Source: CAYWNK01 sp047639615 (GTDB lineage: Bacteria > Planctomycetota > UBA1135 > GCA-002686595). From it: 13,221 nt of DNA. Both the position numbers and the translations under genes were made by a program. Location: assembly GCA_047639615.1 (NCBI GenBank), contig JBLIOL010000141.1, forward strand, positions 1-13,221, read 5' to 3'. The notes below the pieces were generated by a model, which saw only the letters and a list, made by a program, of their open reading frames with translations, made no database searches and was not told the origin of the DNA. Shown piece after piece: positions 1 to 7,130 of the stretch (position 1 is its first letter; the number at the start of each line of letters is the position of its first letter).

Positions 1-443
1 TGGCCATGTCCATGGACGCCGAGCACAAGCTCTGCGGTAAAGGACGCATCGAGAAGCACATCCTGCGCGAGGCTTTCGAGGGCACTCTCCCCAAGGAAAT
101 CCTCTGGCGCCAGAAGGAACAATTCTCCGACGGCGTGGGCTACGGCTGGATCGACTCCCTGCGCGACACCGCCGAAGAGCGCGTCACCGACGCGCAACTC
201 GCGGAAGCCTCCCACCGCTTCCCCGTCAACCCGCCGCAAACGAAGGAGGCCTACATGTTCCGCGCCCTCTTCGACGAGCACTACCCCGGCGACTCCGCCG
301 CCAAGCTCATCCCCGGCGGCAAGAGCGTCGCTTGCTCCACGCCCACGGCCATCGCCTGGGACGAAGCCTTCGCCAACATGGCCGACCCCAGCGGCCGCGC
401 GGTAAGCGACGTCCACGACGCCGGGTACACCAAGCCCCAATAG
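1..443 (+). CDS. asnB: Asparagine synthetase B (glutamine-hydrolysing), C-terminal part, 5' end outside window
   Basis: This is the C-terminal end of asparagine synthetase B, which converts aspartate, glutamine and ATP to asparagine in the cytoplasm. About 146 residues are visible. They belong to the synthetase (ATP pyrophosphatase) domain and match the E. coli AsnB C-terminus in order: a GKGRIEKHILREAFEG block, then WRQKEQFSDGVGYGWID, RFPVNPPQTKEAYMFR, PGGKSVACST, AIAWDEAF and DPSGRAV just before the end. The frame is open to the left edge (first complete codon at position 3), so the ATG at 6 is internal and the glutaminase domain lies upstream of the window. The stop is TAG at 441-443. The gene is convergent with the di-heme peroxidase gene. 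Family assignment is near certain from the run of conserved blocks. Nothing looks broken in the visible part. Confidence 0.96.
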   Translation, partial: AMSMDAEHKLCGKGRIEKHILREAFEGTLPKEILWRQKEQFSDGVGYGWIDSLRDTAEERVTDAQLAEASHRFPVNPPQTKEAYMFRALFDEHYPGDSAAKLIPGGKSVACSTPTAIAWDEAFANMADPSGRAVSDVHDAGYTKPQ

Positions 444-455
444 CAGCAGCATGCG

Positions 456-503
456 GCGAGTTCTGGCGCATGGGGTCAGGCACAAACCGCCCGAACTCGC
501 TTT
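456..503. terminator. Inverted repeat between convergent genes, possible bidirectional terminator
   Basis: The arms GCGAGTTC (456-463) and GAACTCGC (493-500) are perfect 8-bp complements. After one mismatch the stem continues with four more pairs (465-468 with 488-491), leaving a loop of about 19 nt. A short TTT follows on the + strand. The hairpin sits in the 63-bp gap between two convergent stop codons, where a shared terminator is expected. The T-tract is weak, so intrinsic termination is plausible but not proven. Confidence 0.4.
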
Positions 504-506
504 GGC

Positions 507-2129
507 CTAGAAGAACTCGACCTGCGCGATCTCGCTGCGCGCCATGCCGCGCGGGGCGGCGGGGTCTGCGATGAACCACTGGCAGTGCATGACCGTTCCG
601 ACTAGCGCGGGGATCATCGGGATCGGGCGATGCCAGGTTCCGTAGCCTTGGCCAGCGCCAGCCCCAGAGAGCACGATGGGCGTGTGCGGGAAGAGCAGGC
701 CTTGGTGCGCCGGGCCACCCATGGGCGGGGTGCCGTTCGCATACCAGACAAGGCGTGCGGCTGCGCCGCCGAGGGCGTTGTGCAGGCCTAGCTTGAAGCT
801 GGAGTTACCGATGCTGGAGGGATCGAGTGCCAGCATCTTCGGCGCGTAGCCGCCGCTACCAGAGACAGCGCCTCCCTGCAGAACGGGTGCCGGGAAGGGG
901 CTCTCGCTGTTCAGGCGCGGACGATCGAAGGGCGGCAGTTCGTTTTGAACCCGCGCGTCGGTCAGGCCGCCGAAGATGAAGTCCTCCACGAGCAACCGAC
1001 TCTGCGTCGGTAGGCTCAGGCCGTTCATCAGACTGTCCTTATTGTCCGGAAAAGGCCCGCCCTCACCGTCGTAGAAGATCATCACCGTGATCAGGCCGTT
1101 GGCACTTCCATTGTGGAAGAGACGCGTGCGTAGAGCAGCGTTGCGCAGACCGGGGACCTTGAACTTGCCACGGTCTCCGAAGAGGCCGGTGACGTCCATG
1201 CGCCCGGCGTCGTCGGAGATGGGACGAATGCCGAGGTTGCGATAGCTGCCATCGCTAAAGAGCGGTCCGGGATGGCACTCGGAACAACGGGCGCCTGAGC
1301 CGTTGAAGATGTTCATGCCCTGGATCTGACTCGACGTCATCGCGCTGCTCTGACCGTTTTGAAAACGATCCCAGGGCGTGTCGTCGGGATTTAGCGTGCG
1401 CTGGTAGGTGGCTAGAGCGTAGGCGATGCGCTCGGCGGTGATAGCGGAGTCGCCGAAGGCGGTCTCGAAGAGATCCTCGTAGCTGGTGTTCGGACCGATG
1501 GCACTGACCAGGTCCGGTGTCAGGTTCCAGGCCAGTGCGAGAGGGCGTACCGAGCTAAGTCGGGTGCGTACTTGATCCCAGGTGCGACCGGGACTGGCCA
1601 TCTCCACGGAAGAGAGGATCGGGCCGACGGCCTGGCTCTCTAGCGCGCCGCCGGAAACGATGCTCACTTGTCCCGTCTCGGGATTGATGAAGGTGCTGCC
1701 GGCGCGGCCGTCCCAAAACAGTTCATCGAAATGCGCGGCGCCGGTGGCAGGATTCGCCATGCGACCGGTGATCTGCGGCTTGAAACCGAAGTTGGGGTGG
1801 GGCTCGTAGTCTTCGTTGGCGTCGGTGAGAGCCACTCCGGGACTGGCCAGGATGTCGTCGAAGCTTCCGAAGAGTCCGTCCGGTCCCGGATTGACCGTGT
1901 TAAAGCCCGTGCGCGGATCGCTCCCGCCTGCGGAAGGGAAGTGGCAAGTACCGCAGGAGACGGTGGAGTCGCTGGATAGCTGCTCCTCCCAGAAGAGCGC
2001 CTTGCCCAGAATGCGCTTTGCTTCAGTTATCGGGTTCTCCGCAGGAAACGGCGGTGGCCCAAGTTGAGCCTGAAGCGGGCCAGCGAATCCGCTGAGGAGC
2101 AACAGGGTCGTTAGTAGAGGCTTGTGCAT
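507..2129 (-). CDS. Secreted di-heme cytochrome c peroxidase / MauG-family protein with C-terminal beta domain
   Basis: A 540-residue exported protein. Residues 1-22 form a Sec signal peptide (MHKPLL, a leucine-rich core, then LQA before the probable cleavage site at Q22). Two c-type heme motifs are present, CGTCH at 59-63 and CSECH at 282-286, in the spacing of the bacterial di-heme peroxidase (CcpA/MauG) family. Further family blocks are ALFWEEQLSSD before the first heme, LFWDGRAGS near 137-145, and FKVPGLRNAALRTRLFHNGS near 323-342. Such proteins reduce H2O2 or oxidise substrates in the periplasm; the substrate here is unknown. The peroxidase part ends near residue 400. The remaining roughly 120 residues are Gly/Pro-rich, beta-like, and finish with a GTVMHCQWFIADPAAPRGMA-type segment that I associate with planctomycete secreted proteins. 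ATG at 2127-2129 is chosen because it begins the signal peptide; no Shine-Dalgarno precedes it. It is divergent from the sulfatase-like gene. Confidence 0.9.
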   Translation of the reverse strand: MHKPLLTTLLLLSGFAGPLQAQLGPPPFPAENPITEAKRILGKALFWEEQLSSDSTVSCGTCHFPSAGGSDPRTGFNTVNPGPDGLFGSFDDILASPGVALTDANEDYEPHPNFGFKPQITGRMANPATGAAHFDELFWDGRAGSTFINPETGQVSIVSGGALESQAVGPILSSVEMASPGRTWDQVRTRLSSVRPLALAWNLTPDLVSAIGPNTSYEDLFETAFGDSAITAERIAYALATYQRTLNPDDTPWDRFQNGQSSAMTSSQIQGMNIFNGSGARCSECHPGPLFSDGSYRNLGIRPISDDAGRMDVTGLFGDRGKFKVPGLRNAALRTRLFHNGSANGLITVMIFYDGEGGPFPDNKDSLMNGLSLPTQSRLLVEDFIFGGLTDARVQNELPPFDRPRLNSESPFPAPVLQGGAVSGSGGYAPKMLALDPSSIGNSSFKLGLHNALGGAAARLVWYANGTPPMGGPAHQGLLFPHTPIVLSGAGAGQGYGTWHRPIPMIPALVGTVMHCQWFIADPAAPRGMARSEIAQVEFF

Positions 2130-2324
2130 GGAGAGGTGCGCTGGGGAAGAACCCGATTACGGCCACCTAGGGCCGCTAGCAGGGATAGTCTTCGGCCCAC
2201 GATACCGCCTCGTGCCGTCCGCGTGGGCCTCCGATAGATCTCGGTTTTGTCCAGACCAAGGCACTCCACTAACGTCGCCATTCTGCGCTAGCCTAGAACC
2301 CTTCTGCACGCCAACCCATACCTC
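2130..2324. promoter_or_regulatory. Divergent intergenic region with an 8-bp inverted repeat
   Basis: These 195 bp separate the divergent peroxidase (-) and sulfatase-like (+) genes, so promoters for both should lie here. An inverted repeat, GGCCCACG (2194-2201) and CGTGGGCC (2222-2229), is separated by 20 nt. It could be an operator or an RNA hairpin. The best sigma70-like match toward the + gene is TTGTCC (2247-2252), 17 nt, then TAACGT (2270-2275), which is weak. No Shine-Dalgarno sequence is seen before either start codon. No convincing small gene lies in the region. Confidence 0.4.
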
Positions 2325-4646
2325 ATGCATCGCCTGATCTGCGCACTCTTCCTAACATCCAGCCTACTCCTGGCCGGAACGACCTCCTGTGGTCCGAAGG
2401 TCCTAGCCTCGGATGAAGTCGACAGCGTGTCCAAGCCAAACTGGCGTCTCGATTTGGCCATCGCAGGCGAGAGCCCCGCACTGCGCACGATCGAAGTGGT
2501 GCGCGACTTCCCGGTGGATAAGGACCAGGTGGTCTGGTCGAGCAATCTGCAGCTGAAGGTTCGCGGCTACGACATCGACGAGCAGACCCGCGAGCGCAAG
2601 TACCAAGCCGATGTGAGTGGTGAGCAAGCGCCCGTCATCGAAGTCTCCTTCGACCAAGACCCCAAGAGCTTCAACCAGGTCGTGTTGCACGTCTCATCAC
2701 GTCGCCGCCGGACCTTCAAGATGCACCTGATGCGCGGCGACCAGATAGCCTTGAGCTCGGTGCAGATGGCACTGCGCCCACGCAGCAAACTACAACAGGT
2801 CGTATTCGAGTTCCCCGGCCAGGCGAAGGAGAGCGAGCCCTTCACGGGCATGAAGCTCCTAATGTCGAAGGGCCCGGAAAGGGCTAGCCTGTATGGGCTG
2901 CAACTGGTTAGCACCCCGCTCCTAGCGAAGATCGCCGGCCAGCCCGGATTCCTCGCCCTGAACACCATCGGCATAGATGCGCGCCGCTCCATAGGCCTCT
3001 CGAGCATCGAACCCCTGGAGACCGAAATACCCCAGGGCTACCAGGGCCCGGTGAATTTTTCCCTGGGCATGCGGGAGCTAGATGCCCGCCGCGCCAAGGG
3101 TGCCCGACTGACGGTGCTCGAACTGCGCGGCGAGCAGGAACTACAGCGCCAGAGCTTCGCCTTTGAGAAGCAGTGGAGCAGCGCGAGCATTCAACTCGCC
3201 ACCGCGGCCGACGCGAACACACGCCTACGTTTCGAGTTGGAGCACGACCAGGAGCGGGAGATCGTCTGCATTCTCGGCCAGCCTCAGTTGATGCACGAGG
3301 TGAAGGCACCCAAGACCGTCATCTATATAACCTCCGACACCCACCGCGCCGACTACCTGGGATCGGCAAATAAGGGCGTCGAAGTCAGCACCCCCTTCTT
3401 GGACGCACTCGCCTCGCGCGGCGTGCTCTTTACGGATTGCGTCTCGCCGGCCAACGTCACGAACCCCTCGCACGTGGCCATGATGACCGGCACGCCGGTG
3501 CGCGACACGGGCATCCTCGACAACGCCACGCCCGCCGGCCCGCAAGCACGCACCCTAGCCGAGAGCTTCCGAGAAGCTGGCTACGCGACTTTCGCAGGCA
3601 TTTCCGCCACACACCTTTCTCCTGATAAGAGTGGCCTAGGTCAGGGCTTCGATCGCGTCAGCCTGCCGCGCGACGGCGAAGCCACGCGCGACTCGGTGGA
3701 GACCATGGCGCCCGTGATTTCATGGCTCGACAATGCGCAAGGTCGCGACCTCTTCGTGTGGTTGCACATCTTCGATGCGCACGGCCCTTACGGCGCACCG
3801 GAGGACTACAACCGTCCGTACTACTCGGACGACAAGGACCCCTACGACCCGTCACTACCGGAACCCCACGAGGCCATGCTTCCGCGCTGGGATCCGAAGG
3901 TGCGCGATCTCGCCTACGTCGAGAGCATGTACCGCGGCGAGGTCAGCTACCTCGACGCACGCCTCGAGGACTTCCTCTCCGCCGAGCGCTTCCAGGACGC
4001 CATCATCGGCTTCACCGCCGACCACGGTGAGTGGATGCTCGGCCCGCAGCACTACTTCGGTCACACGGCCCTAAGCCCGGCCACTTTGAGCGTGCCGCTG
4101 ATCGTCACTTGGCCCGGGGCCCCCGGCGGCTTGCGCGTGGATGACTCCGTGCAAAACCTAGACCTGGGCCGCACCCTGTTGGACCTGGCTGGCCTCAAGG
4201 GCACCGTCTTCCCGGGCGAGAACCTGGTCTCTGGAGAGCCCATCGAAATAGGCATCCCGCGCTTCGCCATGGAGAACGGCGCGAAGTCCGTCTCGATCCG
4301 CACGGATCAATGGTTCCTCGTACTCAGCCTGCGCAGCCTGCCCGCCTCGGGCCTGGTAGCGCCAATAGAGAAGCACTCCTATCAGCTCTACGACTTTGTG
4401 GCTGACCCCCTGCTCCAACACGACTTGCGCGAGCAGCAGGAGCAGGTGGCGCTCAAACTTCGCGGCGCACTCATCGCCTGGTTGCAAGCTGGCAGCCTGG
4501 ATCGCTGGGGCGTCGAACGCGAAGTTAGCCAAGACGAAATTTCACAACTGGCCCAGCTCGGATATTCGGATGCCCTTGTAGGCGCGAATCAGGGCCAGTG
4601 GTTTGAGGCAGGCTGCACTTGCATCTGGTGCGAGACAGCCGAGTAA
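2325..4646 (+). CDS. Sulfatase / alkaline-phosphatase-superfamily hydrolase, putative lipoprotein
   Basis: A 773-residue envelope hydrolase-like protein. Residues 1-22 resemble a lipoprotein signal peptide ending TTSC with Cys22 followed by Gly; the lipobox is imperfect, but its paralogue has the better VSS before the same position. Residues about 40-325 form a beta-rich extension I do not recognise. The catalytic domain starts at about 330: TSDTHRADYLG (337-346, metal ligand D338), NVTNPSHVAMMTG (377-389), FDAHGPY (483-489), TADHGEW (564-570, D566/H567) and H580. The position that is Cys or Ser in CxPSR sulfatases (formylglycine) is Thr379 here, as in PSH-type members of the superfamily. It may therefore be a phosphohydrolase or phosphotransferase rather than a classical sulfatase. 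The C-terminus has CTCIWC at 764-769, shared with the downstream paralogue. The start is ATG at 2325, which begins the signal peptide. Substrate unknown. Confidence 0.88.
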   Translation: MHRLICALFLTSSLLLAGTTSCGPKVLASDEVDSVSKPNWRLDLAIAGESPALRTIEVVRDFPVDKDQVVWSSNLQLKVRGYDIDEQTRERKYQADVSGEQAPVIEVSFDQDPKSFNQVVLHVSSRRRRTFKMHLMRGDQIALSSVQMALRPRSKLQQVVFEFPGQAKESEPFTGMKLLMSKGPERASLYGLQLVSTPLLAKIAGQPGFLALNTIGIDARRSIGLSSIEPLETEIPQGYQGPVNFSLGMRELDARRAKGARLTVLELRGEQELQRQSFAFEKQWSSASIQLATAADANTRLRFELEHDQEREIVCILGQPQLMHEVKAPKTVIYITSDTHRADYLGSANKGVEVSTPFLDALASRGVLFTDCVSPANVTNPSHVAMMTGTPVRDTGILDNATPAGPQARTLAESFREAGYATFAGISATHLSPDKSGLGQGFDRVSLPRDGEATRDSVETMAPVISWLDNAQGRDLFVWLHIFDAHGPYGAPEDYNRPYYSDDKDPYDPSLPEPHEAMLPRWDPKVRDLAYVESMYRGEVSYLDARLEDFLSAERFQDAIIGFTADHGEWMLGPQHYFGHTALSPATLSVPLIVTWPGAPGGLRVDDSVQNLDLGRTLLDLAGLKGTVFPGENLVSGEPIEIGIPRFAMENGAKSVSIRTDQWFLVLSLRSLPASGLVAPIEKHSYQLYDFVADPLLQHDLREQQEQVALKLRGALIAWLQAGSLDRWGVEREVSQDEISQLAQLGYSDALVGANQGQWFEAGCTCIWCETAE

Positions 4647-4794
4647 GACATACATTCCCCCAAGGCTCGCCATGCCGATTTCTACTTCACTCAGAGCCCT
4701 GCTCTAGGGCTTGACCATTCTCGCGGTCAGCTCCTGAGGTCAGGATATCGTCCACGCTAAGACTGCTCAGGAAGAGCACAGGGCTCCAAGGCAA

Positions 4795-5976
4795 TTGCAG
4801 CTGGAGCATATCGCCGGCCAGCCGGCTCCCAAACCCACCAGGGTTTTGCTCGACATCCCGGTGGACGAGCGCTTGGAGCATTGGAACGTCACTGCGGGCA
4901 GCAAAGGAATAGAGGCACGCAATGACAAGGACGCTGGTCCGGGGCGCTTCGCGCTCCACCTGCTGCCTCGACATGCACCGATCATCGAATTCGCCCTCGA
5001 CTTGGATCCGAGTGAGTTCAACCTGGTGCAGGTGGTTGGAATCACGCGCAGGCATCGCACCCTGAAGATCGAGCTTCTGGCAGGAACCACCGTGGTGCAC
5101 AGCTCGAATGTGGCGCCCCTGCCGCCCATGGGCACGCCGCAGCTGGTGTACTTCCCCATCCCGAAGCTGGATCCCATGCCGGCCAGGATCACCGGCATGC
5201 GACTCAAGGTCTCTTCGGGCGGCAACCGCTCCCGACTCCTCGGTGTCCAAATCGTCGACCGCACGGTCACAGACCGCATGGAAGGTACCCCCAGCGATCC
5301 CCAGCTCATCCATCTCGGGGCCGAGACACGCCGCGGAGTTGGTCTCTCCAGCAAGCACCCTCTGATCACTCGCTTGCCCGAAGGCTTCGACGGGGAGATG
5401 ACCTTCTCCTACGCGCCCGCCCCCAACGAGGACGCAGAAGTCGAGCGCGGACGACTTCTAGTACAAGTCCTGCGCGCGGGTATCCTGGACCAGGGACAGC
5501 TCTTCGACTTCGAACCGGACGACAGGTTCCCGCGCTGGGGCGAGGGAGGCCTGAGCCTGATGGCACCCGCTGATGCCGACACCCAGGTGCAATTCAGCCT
5601 GGTCGATGCGTACGAGGAGGACGGGCTCTGCGCCCTGGGCTTGCCCGAGCTGATTTCGAGGCGCGAAAAGCCTAAGACGGTGCTCTTGGTCACCTCCGAC
5701 ACCCACCGCGCGGACTACTTAGGCGCCTCGAACTCCGGCGTCTTCGTCAAGACGCCCGACTTGGATGCCCTCGCCGCCCGCGGCGTGCTATTCGAGGACT
5801 GCGGCTCGGTCACCAACGTGACCAACCCATCGCACATCGCCATGCTCACCGGCACACCCGTGCGCGACACGGGCATCGTCGACAACGCCACACCCGTCTC
5901 AGAGCAAGCGGAGACCCTAGCCGAAGCCTTCAGCAATCGCGGCTACCTGACCTATGCCTCGGCTTCCGCAGGCTAA
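4795..5976 (+). CDS. Open segment 1 of the interrupted sulfatase-like gene (N-terminal domain and first half of catalytic domain)
   Basis: This is the stretch of up to 393 codons between the TGA at 4735 and the TAA at 5974 of the interrupted paralogue. The TTG at 4795 is its only plausible early start and has no ribosome-binding site. The first in-frame ATG is at 5128, deep in the N-terminal domain. A product would have no signal peptide. It would contain the metal-binding Asp and the TNPSH nucleophile motif but lack the FDxH and TADHGE metal ligands, so it should be inactive alone. It is listed because automatic annotation would call it separately; I regard it as part of the pseudogene. Confidence 0.4.
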   Translation: MQLEHIAGQPAPKPTRVLLDIPVDERLEHWNVTAGSKGIEARNDKDAGPGRFALHLLPRHAPIIEFALDLDPSEFNLVQVVGITRRHRTLKIELLAGTTVVHSSNVAPLPPMGTPQLVYFPIPKLDPMPARITGMRLKVSSGGNRSRLLGVQIVDRTVTDRMEGTPSDPQLIHLGAETRRGVGLSSKHPLITRLPEGFDGEMTFSYAPAPNEDAEVERGRLLVQVLRAGILDQGQLFDFEPDDRFPRWGEGGLSLMAPADADTQVQFSLVDAYEEDGLCALGLPELISRREKPKTVLLVTSDTHRADYLGASNSGVFVKTPDLDALAARGVLFEDCGSVTNVTNPSHIAMLTGTPVRDTGIVDNATPVSEQAETLAEAFSNRGYLTYASASAG

Positions 5977-6018
5977 CTAACCCAAGCGCGCAGCGGACTG
6001 GGGCAAGGCTTCGACCGC

Positions 6019-7008
6019 ATGTCCTATTCGGTAAGAGGCATGGGTGCCTGGGACGGGGAACGCACCATCGCCTTCGCCGGGCCCTGGTTGGAAAACGCAC
6101 GCGGTCGCGACCTCTTCCTCTGGTTGCACTTCTTCGACGTCCACTCGCCCTACGACAGTCCCGAGGACTACTACCGACCCTACTACTTCGCCGACAAGGA
6201 TCCCTACGACAAGAACCTACCGAAGCTGAGCGAGAACCAGACCGTCCCCTGGGACGAGCAAGCCCGCGACCTGGCCTACATCGAGAGCCGCTACCGCGGA
6301 GAGGTCACCTACCTCGATGAACTGGTCGGTAAGTTCCTAGAGATCGACCGCATTCAATCAGGAGTGATTGGATTCACCGCAGACCACGGCGAGTGGCTGC
6401 GAGGGCCAGAGTACTTCTTCATCCACGCCACACTCTCGCCCAGCACGCTCAACGTGCCCTTGATCATCGCCTGGCCCGACGCTCCCGCCGGTAAGCGCGT
6501 CAAGCACCCCGTGCAGAACATAGACCTCGGACGCACGCTCTTGGACTTGGCGGGTGAAGCTACAGCCACCTTCCCCGGAGCGACTCTCTTCCCGCAGGAA
6601 GCACCCGAGGAAGGCACCCCGCGCTTCACCATCGAGACGGGTGGCAGGGCCGCTAGCATTCGTAGTGGCCGCTGGTTCCTGGTGCTCAATCTTGCCTGGA
6701 TCAAGGCAACAGATAGGTCGGCGGAGCGACAGCGGCACGCCTACCGCCTCCACGACCTCAGCACGGATCCGATCTGTCAGGTGGACCTCAGTACGCAGCA
6801 CAAGGTGCGCGCCAAGAAACTGCGCGCGACCCTGATCAATTGGCTCCAATCCGGCTCCAAGGGGCGCTGGGCGGTGGACCGCGATGTGAGTCAGACAGAG
6901 CTGGATCAGTTGGCCCAGCTGGGCTACTCAGACGCCCTGACGGGGTCCTCCCAGAGCGACTGGTACGAGGGTGAATGCGCCTGCCAGTGGTGCGTGACGG
7001 CCGAGTAG
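6019..7008 (+). CDS. Open segment 2 of the interrupted sulfatase-like gene (second half of catalytic domain)
   Basis: These 329 codons lie in the same frame as the segment before the TAA at 5974. The ATG at 6019 corresponds to an internal position just after the GLGQGFDR motif of the paralogue. The stretch holds the FDVHSPY and TADHGEW metal-ligand motifs, the NVPLIIAWPDAP block, LAQLGYSDAL near the end, and the CACQWC tail. It lacks the N-terminal metal ligand and the nucleophile, so it cannot be a working hydrolase by itself. No ribosome-binding site is evident before 6019. I treat it as the 3' part of the pseudogene. Confidence 0.4.
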   Translation: MSYSVRGMGAWDGERTIAFAGPWLENARGRDLFLWLHFFDVHSPYDSPEDYYRPYYFADKDPYDKNLPKLSENQTVPWDEQARDLAYIESRYRGEVTYLDELVGKFLEIDRIQSGVIGFTADHGEWLRGPEYFFIHATLSPSTLNVPLIIAWPDAPAGKRVKHPVQNIDLGRTLLDLAGEATATFPGATLFPQEAPEEGTPRFTIETGGRAASIRSGRWFLVLNLAWIKATDRSAERQRHAYRLHDLSTDPICQVDLSTQHKVRAKKLRATLINWLQSGSKGRWAVDRDVSQTELDQLAQLGYSDALTGSSQSDWYEGECACQWCVTAE

Positions 7009-7130
7009 GCAAGGGGCACGTCAAATTCGGCGTCAGGGGGCGACGAAATGTGCGCGGGGTGCTCTCGTAGGGCGCGGACCTGGGTAACCCTGGGTCCACT
7101 TTCTGTGCCTGCAACCCTGCCTATCTTCCC
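7009..7130. promoter_or_regulatory. Intergenic region upstream of the Tricorn homologue
   Basis: These 122 bp separate the interrupted sulfatase-like gene from the protease gene. A small imperfect hairpin can form from GGACC (7076-7080) and GGTCC (7093-7097), with GGG/CCC pairing inside, followed by ACTTTCTG. It could be a weak terminator for the upstream gene or 5' UTR structure for the protease gene. No clear -35/-10 pair or Shine-Dalgarno sequence is visible before the ATG at 7131. A promoter is expected by position only. Confidence 0.25.

Larger units (their letters stand above)
4672..7008 (+). pseudogene. Tandem paralogue of the sulfatase-like lipoprotein, full length but with three in-frame stops
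   Basis: One frame from ATG 4672 to TAG 7006-7008 gives 778 codons that align along their whole length with the 773-residue upstream gene, 25 bp away. In-frame stops are TAG 4705-4707 (codon 12, inside the signal peptide), TGA 4735-4737 (codon 22, opposite the lipobox Cys22 of the paralogue) and TAA 5974-5976 (codon 435, opposite His430). No frameshift is apparent. The start has the clearest ribosome-binding site in the window, AAGG at 4662-4665. Active-site positions survive on both sides of the TAA: D343 in TSDTHRADYLG, T384 in TNPSH, D571/H572 in TADHGEW, and the tail CACQWC. From GRDLF to DPYD, 27 of 36 residues equal the paralogue. The best reading is a recently inactivated duplicate. 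Assembly error, or recoding of three different stops, are less likely. Other genes here end in TAA, TAG and TGA, so the genetic code is standard. Confidence 0.85.

Noticed and set aside
2247..2275. TTGTCC-17 nt-TAACGT as a sigma70 promoter for the sulfatase-like gene
   Set aside because: Only 4 of 6 and 3 of 6 matches to consensus. Too weak to annotate as a promoter; mentioned only within the intergenic entry.
2122..2337. 71-codon open frame across the divergent intergenic region
   Set aside because: It overlaps both flanking gene starts, has no ribosome-binding site, and the product has no recognisable feature.
4687..5358. 223-codon open frame on the - strand opposite the start of the interrupted paralogue
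   Set aside because: The + frame here aligns with the upstream paralogue; the antisense product shows no family motif.
4672..7008. Stop-codon reassignment or selenocysteine as an explanation for the internal stops
   Set aside because: Other genes in the window end properly with TAA, TAG and TGA, so none is reassigned. Selenocysteine could explain only the TGA, not the TAG before it or the TAA after it.
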